NCBI GenBank assembly: GCA_037576215.1 | Contig: JBANDB010000009.1 | Location: 558,001-622,000, forward strand | Reading direction: 5' to 3' | Length of the DNA stretch: 64,000 nt | Origin: Armillaria gallica | Taxonomy: Eukaryota > Basidiomycota > Agaricomycetes > Agaricales > Physalacriaceae | Part shown: positions 46,479 to 55,725 of the stretch, piece by piece | Numbering within the stretch: the stretch's first letter is position 1 | Layout of the letters: every line of letters begins with the position of its first letter | Translations under genes and position numbers: made by a program | The notes under the pieces: generated by a model | Told to the model about the DNA's origin: nothing | Seen by the model: only the letters and a program-made list of their open reading frames with translations | Database searches by the model: none

Positions 46479-46732
46479 ACTCACCATGTTCCTAGATCCG
46501 CGACTCCCGGGGAGTCTTCATAAATCTTCACATCGCTAACACGTCACACTCGGTCGACATGTACGCAACACGTACTCCACACGTCACATTCGACCAACGC
46601 GCATGCGACACGTACTCAAGACGACTTAGCACGCCTTGAGCACATCTTATTTCTCGGCTATCGTGTACTTGGCTTATTCACTTTCTAACACGATAGCCTC
46701 ATCCTAGTACCTTTTACGGACCCTGACTTTAG

Positions 46733-46780
46733 TATATAAGTAGTTTACTCAAAGCCTGTATTTCCCTAGCTTTGAGCTAA
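46733..46780 (+). promoter_or_regulatory. LTR core promoter and putative self-primer sequence
   Basis: TATATAA at 46733-46739 is followed 34 bp after its first base by TAGCTTTGAGCTAA (46767-46780). A transcript starting at about 46767 would begin with this segment, which is perfectly complementary to the primer-binding site. Confidence 0.6.
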
Positions 46781-46938
46781 AGTTTATTCATACCGAATAC
46801 TCTCCCCATTCCCCACTACGCTGGAAAGCTCCTAAAGTGAGTCTTGGGCATCAATCATCTAAAAGGGCTAGACGGTGACTGTACGAACGCGATACAGCCG
46901 ATCTAATTCACCTTTTGATTGGAGTTCGGGTCTTACAA

Positions 46939-46952
46939 TTAGCTCAAAGCTA
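46939..46952 (+). other. Primer-binding site matching the element's own RNA 5' end
   Basis: TTAGCTCAAAGCTA starts one base after the left LTR. It is the exact 14-nt complement of 46767-46780. I see no resemblance to a usual tRNA 3' end ending in TGG. Confidence 0.7.
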
Positions 46953-46979
46953 CTTTACTGATTCTGCATCAGAACCCTC

Positions 46980-49379
46980 ATGGAGAACGACGACGCTCGG
47001 ATTATAGCAATCGCACTAGGAATACCAAGCGCCACTCTCGTCTCCATCGCCCTCATTCTTGCAGTCAGGTTCCGCTATAGGACAAGACAACTACAGCTCC
47101 GACGACAAGAAGAGGCGCACCGTACCTCCCCTCAGTCATTACCGATCATACAAATGGCATCCCGCTCGAGCAGCAGCCACCCCGACTCTTCGCACCCATA
47201 CCACGCCGGCCGATCCCAATCCACCAGTTCTCTGGACAGCGAGACGAAGAGGAGGAGGTCGACGTTTCTGAGTCGACTACTACCGCGCTCCCGGAGGGAA
47301 GCTCTATTACCCCTCCCAGAAGGAGCCCGGCTGAGGTCAACATCACCTCCGACCATCCCGCTGCCTACTATGCCTCGCTTGTCCCTCGAACTCCCCCACC
47401 CGGCAGAGACCCCCGAGCCAGCCACGGAAGGAGACACAACATGGGCCGCAACACTCGACCCGTCGCGACCACCGATGCTCCAACACCCGCAGCCGGTGTC
47501 ACTACCAGCGAGCTCTGGGATAATCTCAACACCCCCTACAGCGCCTACTTCCCCGCTACCGTCCGGGACGCACCTGTCCAGACCAGCGAGCCGCCACTCG
47601 AGCCTGTACAGATCAGTGAACCCGTCGCCGGCCCCTCAAACCCCAGGCGCAGTGGTTGGCGAGCACAGCCTCGAAGGTCCGCGCTCCGACCCCCTCGAGC
47701 AAGTGCTTGGGAGCAGCTTCAGCAGCGATTCAGGGAGCGACCACAGCCACCGCCCGAGCTCACGCGTCCACCAGAGGAGCCCAGTGAATCGACCGTCGTC
47801 GGTCGCTCAACACGTCCATCAACCCCCTACCCAAGACCCACGATCGATGGAATCCCTGAGTCGACCTCCGAGCAGACGCGCGAGCAGTCGCCCTACTACC
47901 CCAGCGATGATGACGCTAACTGACGCCATCAATTTCTATAATCTAACAGACGATGACCCCACAGTCCCTACTCCCGCTATATTAAGGCAAGCGACCTTTT
48001 TGAACATTTATAACTATTTCGCTTTTGAATTACCGTTTTCCCGAATCTGGGGAGAGACCCCAGCCGGGAACGACTACTTTATGAAGCAGAACCGAGGTCT
48101 ACCAGCAGACGAGATCTTACAATATGAGGCGGAGCGGAACGCTCGCGCCTTGTGGAATAGCGTCCACCCAGATGCCGTAATCGAGGAATGGCCCGATTAC
48201 GAAGAAGCCGCATTAGAGATCGAGATCCAGGAACCGATGCCAGATGAGCCCCCAGTCGCACCTCCCCGAGTCACTAACACCTTCGCCTATGCTACAAGAA
48301 TGGCGGCACCAGGAACGTACACACCCGGGTACCTACCATTCGCCGGGGCTAATGGAGCTGGTGGAGGCGGTGGAGGCGGCGGGCAACCTGCACAGCCACC
48401 TCCCGCACCACCAGTACGGGTAATGCTCCCACGATTCCCAGCGCCGCCAGACATGCCGGATCCGCCCATACCTTGGCAGTTGCAAGCTGGAGCGATAGCC
48501 CCCTACGACGACTTCAAGCCAAAAATCCTAAAGGAAGTCGACGATTTCTCAGGGGACTCAGACGACATCGCTCGCTTCTTCTTGAAGTGCGAACTACACT
48601 TCGAGGTTTTCAACCGGCATTTCCGCCAACACCCACACCGAGTTGTCTTCTGTGTCTCCCGACTTGCAGGAGAAGCCGAAAGGTGGTGGCAGTTATGCGC
48701 CAAGGTCATAGGGAAAACACCGGACGGCGAGCAGAAGTACCCAACCTACGATGAGTTCCAGACGGAACTCAACAACAGGTTTTGGAAGGATGCTGACTCG
48801 CAGATCAAGTACGCGCAGTGGGAAAGGCTAAAGCAGTCGGAGCACAAAGACGGCGACAGGTTCTTCCAGCTATTCGAAAAACTGGCCTACTTCGCCGGGG
48901 TACGAAACAACGACCAGGTCATGCTTCATCAAATCAAGAAAGCCGCCCGTCAGTCGAGCAAAAATACGATATACTCATCAGACGGAGATGTACCGGTCGA
49001 CTACCCCGCTTGGAAAGCTCGCCTCCTCCGGATAGATCTCAATTGGCGCCTCAAGCAGGCAGAAGGAACGACAGGACCGCCACGACCACAGTTTCAGAAA
49101 ACGACCGCGCCTGTACAGGGCGGTCAAACTAGAGCCCCGGCACCAACAACTAGGACGGTGACAGGGACAACTTACGGAGGACGCGGACAGCCGATGAACA
49201 TCGACGTCGCCACGGCAGATACAGTATGCTACGGATGTGGCAAGAAGGGGCATTTCAAGCGAGACTGCCGATCGACCGCGCCCCAAACCCGAGCAGAGTC
49301 TTTGCGACGCGCAAACACCTACTGGGACAAGAAAGAAGGCCTCTCAACGATTGAGGAGGTAAAAGAGACCGCCGTCTAG
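46980..49379 (+). CDS. Chromovirus Gag (799 residues)
   Basis: The ORF is intact. An N-terminal hydrophobic stretch (IIAIALGIPSATLVSIALIL) is followed by a run of Arg/Gln. Then comes a long Pro/Ser/Arg-rich disordered region to about residue 420 and a glycine run near residue 462. The retrotransposon capsid-type domain lies at roughly residues 517-700 (DIARFFLKCELHF, RLAGEAERWWQL, YDEFQTELNNRFW). A CCHC zinc knuckle, CYGCGKKGHFKRDC, is at residues 750-763 and binds the genomic RNA. The hydrophobic N-terminus is unexpected for this family. TAG at 49377 is followed immediately by ATGATG, so re-initiation into pol is possible. Confidence 0.85.
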   Translation: MENDDARIIAIALGIPSATLVSIALILAVRFRYRTRQLQLRRQEEAHRTSPQSLPIIQMASRSSSSHPDSSHPYHAGRSQSTSSLDSETKRRRSTFLSRLLPRSRREALLPLPEGARLRSTSPPTIPLPTMPRLSLELPHPAETPEPATEGDTTWAATLDPSRPPMLQHPQPVSLPASSGIISTPPTAPTSPLPSGTHLSRPASRHSSLYRSVNPSPAPQTPGAVVGEHSLEGPRSDPLEQVLGSSFSSDSGSDHSHRPSSRVHQRSPVNRPSSVAQHVHQPPTQDPRSMESLSRPPSRRASSRPTTPAMMTLTDAINFYNLTDDDPTVPTPAILRQATFLNIYNYFAFELPFSRIWGETPAGNDYFMKQNRGLPADEILQYEAERNARALWNSVHPDAVIEEWPDYEEAALEIEIQEPMPDEPPVAPPRVTNTFAYATRMAAPGTYTPGYLPFAGANGAGGGGGGGGQPAQPPPAPPVRVMLPRFPAPPDMPDPPIPWQLQAGAIAPYDDFKPKILKEVDDFSGDSDDIARFFLKCELHFEVFNRHFRQHPHRVVFCVSRLAGEAERWWQLCAKVIGKTPDGEQKYPTYDEFQTELNNRFWKDADSQIKYAQWERLKQSEHKDGDRFFQLFEKLAYFAGVRNNDQVMLHQIKKAARQSSKNTIYSSDGDVPVDYPAWKARLLRIDLNWRLKQAEGTTGPPRPQFQKTTAPVQGGQTRAPAPTTRTVTGTTYGGRGQPMNIDVATADTVCYGCGKKGHFKRDCRSTAPQTRAESLRRANTYWDKKEGLSTIEEVKETAV

Positions 49380-52300
49380 ATGATGATTCAGTCTATTCGG
49401 CGGCCTGAGGTTTAGTTTCGGCTGGTGCGCCTATTTTATCTCATGATTGTACTTATATTTCGCCTGTAGTATCAAACGCGCATTCGAATATACCCGCGAC
49501 TTCGCAACCAGGCCAGAAACTAAACCTGAATCAACCAAGGGACGCGGTAGTCACAGAGCTATCGGTTCGATCTACGCCTAACGAAGCGAACAAAGCTAAG
49601 TGCAACACAGTTGACTTAGCATCTATAGATGAGGCCTCGAACGACAAAAATCGCGACGCCAAGACTCTAACGGAGACCAGCTCCCGCAACACTGGACAAG
49701 CTGAGGACGACCACAAAGGCGACTCAGGATCTACGCCTAACGAAGCGACGGTCGTGATGGTGGGACCATCCACGATAACGGGCGCGGTAGTCAATGAGCT
49801 ATCGGCTCAGCGTTTGGCAAGTAACCTATTACAGGCGAAAGCGGACGGCAAGGCGACCACCAGATCGCCACCCATCATAACGGCGAAGCACCAGTCGAGG
49901 CCTCCCGTAGAGGAGTTTCAAGCCGCAGTGACGAATGTTCGACCGGATGGGGCAGGAGAGCAGACAGCTACGTTCCCGCGTAAACGTCCTCTACCTGAAA
50001 TTGCAGCTCCACGGAGTCCCTGCCGCGCAGGGAGTTTCGAGGGAATAGCCACGGCGAAACCTCCTCTGGTAAAAGAGACTTGCACACGGGCTGCAGAGTA
50101 TAAATCCCACGACGGGGCTCTGAAGACAGCAACGGAGACCAGCTCCCGCAACACTGGACTATTGGCCCTAACGAAGGCCGCACTAGAAGATACGAGGGAC
50201 GCGAGGGTCTATTTGCTCTCCGCCCTGAAGACGACGACGGACACGACGGGGGTATTGCCCTCGGTCCCGAAGATGGACGACCCGGAGTCGGGTAAGTGCC
50301 CCCGATCAGTTGCCAACGCCTATCGAGACGTAGGGCGACCCGACGAAGGGGAACGCCGAATGAAACGAGGGTCCCGGTCATCACAGAGACGGGCCCGAAG
50401 GTACAAGGCGAAGGCGACCACTCGTCGACGATGAGAAGCGCAGGCAATCGTCGTCCAGCGGTGTCAGCCCAACCTGTTGTCTCTTCACGAGACGACGCCT
50501 TCGAGGAAAGCGCCTCCCGTTCCACGACCGACCAGAAAGCCGCAGGTTTGGAAGCTGCTAGCGCCCAGGCAGTGCAAAGGGGGCATCAGGTAGCTTTTAT
50601 TGAAGTACCTGACGACGAGGACATTACCAGTTTCATGATGAACAAGAACGCTAAATTAACCCCTTTAGACTTAGAAAATGCGGTGACCTCACCGACGGTA
50701 GTCGCGCCCGTATGGGGCGACGCGAAGGTTGAAGAGGCCCCGCAACTGTCCCGAACCTATACAAAGGGACAGACTTATAGAGAATGGTTCAAACCATTCG
50801 GAGCAGAATGGACTCTACGCGGCGTAGCACAAGCGCGGACGGAGTCCGAAGCAAAGGCAATTCTCAAAAACTGGATTCACAAGACACGCACAGGGGAGGT
50901 CGTTGACTCAATGATCGAAGCAATGAGGGGGATGAAGCGAACTGATGCGCTCTGGTGGCTTCACGAGCTACAAGAGCCGAAACGACTTATCAGCGCACTA
51001 AGCAACAAAGGGAAAGACTTGGTGATCCCCGTCATTTTCGGGGCTCCAGGAACAATTCCCAGAGTTGCCACTACTGCGTTGGTAGACAGCGGATGCACCA
51101 GCAGCGCCATCAATCAAAAATTCGTTAAGCAACACAACATCCCGACCCGACCAACGGCCGCTCCAATCCCAGTCTACAACGCCGAGGAACCAAGAATTCG
51201 GGAGGATCAATCACCGAATATGCCGAGATCGAACTCAAAATCGGGGATCATTCTGAACGAATAGATCTAGCCGTAACAGATCTCGGTGATAAAGAGATCT
51301 TCCTCGGTCACGATTGGTTAGCCCGGCATAATCCAATCATCAATTGGAAAACTGGAGGATTAACGTTTGCACGATGCGAATGCCGTAAAAACCCATTTAC
51401 GCTACCTGATGCGGATCCCGACGACAAATGGGACAAGGAACTGGAACAAGGGGATACTATCCTAGCAGTAGATTTCACGCGGGCTATTCTCATACGCGCA
51501 CATCACGCCAATGACTTAGCCGCCGCGGCCAACGCAGACAAAGAGACTAAAACGTTCGAAGAGATGGTCCCAGAATGGTGTCGGGATTTCAACGATCTGT
51601 TCGACAAAGACAGCTTCGATGAACTTCCTGACCCAAAAACGTGGGACCACGCCATCGAACTTACTCCAAATGCAAACGCCAATCTAGACTGCAAGGTATA
51701 CCCTTTGAACCGGAACGAACAGGCAGAGCTTGATAAGTTCTTAGACGAGAACCTCTCAAGTGAACGAATACGACCATCCAAGTCCCCCATGGCTTCACCA
51801 TTCTTCTTCGTTAAAAAGAAGGATGGTAAGCTACGACCAGTCCAGGATTATAGGAAGCTCAATGAGATGACGATTAAAAACCGTTACCCGCTCCCTCTAA
51901 TCTCAGAACTGATGGACAAGTTGCGGGGGGGCCAAGTATTTTTCCAAGCTCGACGTCCGATGGGGGTACAACAATGTGCGCATCAAAAGTGGCGACGAGT
52001 GGAAAGCCGCGTTTAGAACTAACCGCGGGTTGTTCGAACCAACGGTTATGTTCTTCGGGCTCACCAACTCGCCTGCCACCTTCCAATGGATGATGAATGA
52101 TATTTTCAAAAATCTCATTGCATCAGGCGCCGTCACTGTCTACCTCGACGACATCCTGATCATGTCCAAAACCAAGGAAGAACATCGTCGCATCACGCGC
52201 GAGGTCCTAAGACTCCTCCGAAAGAACAAGCTATTCCTTAAAGCGGAAAAATGCGAGTTCGAAACCTTGGAAACGGAATACCTTGGAGTCATCATCAGTG

Positions 52301-54643
52301 AAGGGAGCATCCGCATGGACCCAGTCAAGATTGCGGGAATCGCAGAATGGCCTGTACCAATCAAAAAGGTGCAGCTCCAGTCGTTCTTAGGCTTTACCAA
52401 TTTCTACAGACGTTTCATCAAATGGTACAGCAAGGTCGTTAAACCAATGACCCAGCTGACAGGAAACGATCCATGGAAATGGGGAAAAGCGCAACAGGAC
52501 GCGTTTGAAGAATTAAAACGCCTATTAGCCGAAGAGGTGGTACTGGCAATACCCACAGAGGAAGGAAAATTCCGCGTGGAGGCGGACTCAAGTGAGGGAG
52601 CGATAGGTGCGGTATTGACGCAGGAGCAGGATGGAAAATGGCGCCCGGTCGCATTTTTATCCAAATCCCTCACCACGACAGAACGACGATTACGAAATTT
52701 ACGACAAAGAACTGCTCGCGATAATGATCGCGCTCGACGAGTGGAGGCACTACCTGATGGGCGCAGCTCAGGACTTCGAAATATGGACGGACCACCAAAA
52801 CCTCCAGTATTTCCGAAAACCTCAGAAACTCAACCGGCGACAAGCGCGGTGGGTAACTGAGCTGGCCGAATATCACTTCACGCTTCACCACAAATCTGGA
52901 ATCGCAAACAAGAAAGCCGACTTACTTAGTCGCAGAGCAGATCACGAGCAAGGAAAGGAGGACAACGACGAGGTCATCGTCCTCAAACCCGAGCACTTCC
53001 GGGCCCTAGTCATGCCCACTATCGAGGAAACCCATTCCAAGATAAAGCAAGCCACGCTCGACCACCGCCAGTGGGACAAGAACATTGCGACCTCCCTAGA
53101 CCACGACCGAGGACTGAAAATGAATGACGGGTTAATCTATTACGATTCCCGCATTTACGTTCCTTCCAACCACGCGTTACGAGGCGAGATTGTCTCGCAA
53201 GTTCATGACCACATCACGGCGGGACACCCCGGCATAGAAAAGACTAAAGAACTCGTCTTACGGGAATATTGGTGGCCCAGGATGAAAAAAGACATAGAGG
53301 ACTATGTCCGCGGTTGCGAAACGTGCCAACGAACGAAATCGAGCACTCAAGCAAAAGCAGCACCGCTACATCCCAACACGATACCCTCCCGACCCTGGAC
53401 TCATATCTCCGTCGACATGGTAACTGGTTTACCGAAGAGCCAAGGCTTCGACGCGATCCTAATGATCGTCGATCGCTTCTCTAAAGAAATCATACCAGTC
53501 GCATGCACTACAGAGATGTCGTCAGAAGGGTGGGCCAAAATCCTACGAGACCAAGTTTACGCCAAACACGGGATGCCTCAGGTCGTCATCAGCGACCGAG
53601 GCACCGTGTTTGTATCCAAGTTCATGAAAGACCTTTATGACTTGCTTCATATCAAGGCAAACGCATCCACCGCCTACCACCCACAAACTGACGGACAGAC
53701 TGAACGAGTGAATCAGGAGGTTGAAAAATACCTCCGGATCTTCGTCAATCACCGCCAGAATGACTGGGTGGAATGGCTCTCTCTCGCGGCTTTCGCTCAC
53801 AACAACCGCACCCACTCCGCAACGGGTAAAAGTCCCTTCGAGGTTACCCATGGCTATATCGTCGAGGTCCTCCCTGGTGCCGTACGACCCCAAGCACCCT
53901 TCAGAACACCGGCCTCAAACACTTTCGTTTCAGATATGCAGAAAATTCACGCCGAGGCAAAGCAAGCCCTCGAAAAAGCCGCCGACCAGATGAAAGCCCA
54001 ATACGACAAAAAGAAAAGACCTGCAGTTGATTACTCGGTGGGAGACGAAGTGTGGCTCGATACGAGCAATCTGGCACTCCCACGTCCGAAGAAAAAACTT
54101 GCAGACAAAAAAACGGGCCCCTTCCGCATCATCGCCAAAATCGGAGCTTCGGCGTATAAATTAAAACTCCCCATAGGCTGGCGAATCCATCCAGTATTCA
54201 ACGAATCACTCCTAACACCCTATACGCCACCCGCATTCCCTAACCAGGAACAGCCGCCTCCGCCACCACCCGATCTTATCGACGGGGAGGAGCACTATGA
54301 AATCGAGCAAGTTCTCGAGCATAGAGACCGGAAGGTCCGAGGAAAGGCTGGCGAACCGTGGCGCTGGACTACAGACTACTTCGTGAAATGGAAAGGATAT
54401 GGACCCGAATCCAACAGCTGGGTGAAGGAAAACGACATGGATGCCGACGAACTAGTCGACAAATACCTCGCAGAAAAAGTGAACCGCACCAGACAAGAGA
54501 CAGGAGATTGGCAGTCTTATACAGACCCATTCACTGGTCAAAAAATCTGGTACAACCAAGCACGCGACTGGGATTGGTTTGGTGGCAACGACGACCCCTC
54601 GACAAGCTCGAAATCGCCGTACGAAGCAACAGAAATCCCATAA
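49380..54643 (+). pseudogene. Chromovirus Pol (PR-RT-RNaseH-IN-chromodomain), frameshifted
   Basis: Coding sequence follows on directly from gag but changes frame about five times: near 49409, between about 50300 and 50430, near 51183, at the G-run about 51925, and near 52685. Frame directions imply three 1-base losses and two 1-base gains. Protease has VDSGC at 51082-51096. Reverse transcriptase has the YLDD box at 52141-52152. RNase H has VEADSSEGAIGAVL and YDKELLAI. Integrase has the HHCC zinc motif (HPGIEKTKELVLREYWWP, CETCQ), the catalytic Asp near 53413, SDRGTVF and TERVNQE. A GPF module and a chromodomain (YFVKWKGYGPESNSWV) end it. No nonsense mutation was noted apart from the shifts. 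Confidence 0.8.
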
Positions 54644-55201
54644 ACAAACAAGCAGTCGAAACGTGCCCTATAACGGGGGATAGCAACGGACCCTCACTCA
54701 CGAACTCTTACGACAATGGATGCATCCACACTCATGACCTTCACGAATACTAACGCGCCACCACAAAAATCTGTCTACCGCGCATATGGATCCCTTCTTG
54801 ATCCCTCTCATTGCTGTCATACGAAAAGTCCCCCATGCCTGGAAGGCGAACAAGGCCCCCAGGACAAGCTGCAGCGCGTATGGCATCGCTCGTAAAACGC
54901 TAGATGTTTTACGAGATCGACAATGATAAAATCAAGACGGAACGCCGATCCATCGACAGATGCGCATAATCAGGCCTGCTCAACGAGGCATACGGGTCTA
55001 GTCTACCACTCGCGTCACCATCATATGGAAAATCCCCTCCTCCTCTGGGCGAACAAGGCCTTTGGAGCAAGCTGCAGCCCATATGACATTTCTTCGAAAA
55101 CTCTGCTCAAGGGCATGAGATCTCTAGGGACGGCATGACGATGACGCAGACGGAACGCCGATGTACTGGCAGTTGGGACACCTGCCCTAAGGGGGGGGTA
55201 A
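54644..55201 (+). other. 3' untranslated region of the chromovirus, with hairpin and polypurine tract
   Basis: Non-coding. It contains a perfect 10-bp hairpin, CTCGTAAAAC/GTTTTACGAG with a 7-nt loop (54889-54915). Two imperfect repeat blocks share GCGAACAAGGCC (about 54846 and 55048) and AGACGGAACGCCGAT (about 54936 and 55149). It ends in the polypurine tract, eight Gs at 55191-55198, that would prime plus-strand synthesis. Confidence 0.65.
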
Positions 55202-55720
55202 TGTTACGATTTATTCATTTTTTCCGCATCTTATCTTATCTTTGACAGATAAGATAAGATGACTCACCATGTTCCTAGATCCGCGACTCCCGGGGAGTCT
55301 TCATAAATCTTCACATCGCTAACACGTCACACTCGGTCGACATGTACGCAACACGTACTCCACACGTCACATTCGACCAACGCGCATGCGACACGTACTC
55401 AAGACGACTTAGCACGCCTTGAGCACATCTTATTTCTCGGCTATCGTGTACTTGGCTTATTCACTTTCTAACACGATAGCCTCATCCTAGTACCTTTTAC
55501 GGACCCTGACTTTAGTATATAAGTAGTTTACTCAAAGCCTGTATTTCCCTAGCTTTGAGCTAAAGTTTATTCATACCGAATACTCTCCCCATTCCCCACT
55601 ACGCTGGAAAGCTCCTAAAGTGAGTCTTGGGCATCAATCATCTAAAAGGGCTAGACGGTGACTGTACGAACGCGATACAGCCGATCTAATTCACCTTTTG
55701 ATTGGAGTTCGGGTCTTACA
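55202..55720 (+). repeat. Right LTR
   Basis: 519 bp, the same as the left LTR by direct reading, preceded by a G-rich polypurine tract and followed by the GCTAG duplication. Confidence 0.9.
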
Positions 55721-55725
55721 GCTAG

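Larger units (their letters stand above)
46419..46937 (+). repeat. Left LTR
   Basis: TGTTACG...TCTTACA, 519 bp. By direct reading it is the same as the right LTR. It contains a 15-bp perfect hairpin with GATA motifs (46444-46478), a 40-bp tandem duplication rich in CACGT (46539-46618), an 11-bp inverted repeat (46656-46666/46688-46698) and a TATA box at 46733. Confidence 0.9.
46419..55720 (+). mobile_element. Chromovirus (Ty3/Gypsy, Tf1/sushi type), 9302 bp
   Basis: Identical-looking 519-bp LTRs enclose gag and pol in the order protease, reverse transcriptase, RNase H, integrase, chromodomain. A 5-bp GCTAG target duplication flanks it. The element lies inside an older CpG-poor stretch that it split. 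The chromodomain at the integrase C-terminus marks the chromovirus lineage, whose members usually integrate into heterochromatin. The insertion must be recent by LTR identity, yet pol contains about five single-base frameshifts. Confidence 0.9.

Noticed and set aside
47441..47923. 160-codon open frame overlapping Gag in another frame
   Set aside because: It lies wholly within the Pro/Ser/Arg-rich part of Gag, where high GC keeps alternative frames open. It has no motif.
49531..50525. Minus-strand frames of 87 to 185 codons opposite the gag-pol spacer
   Set aside because: They mirror low-complexity coding sequence on the plus strand and show no family features.
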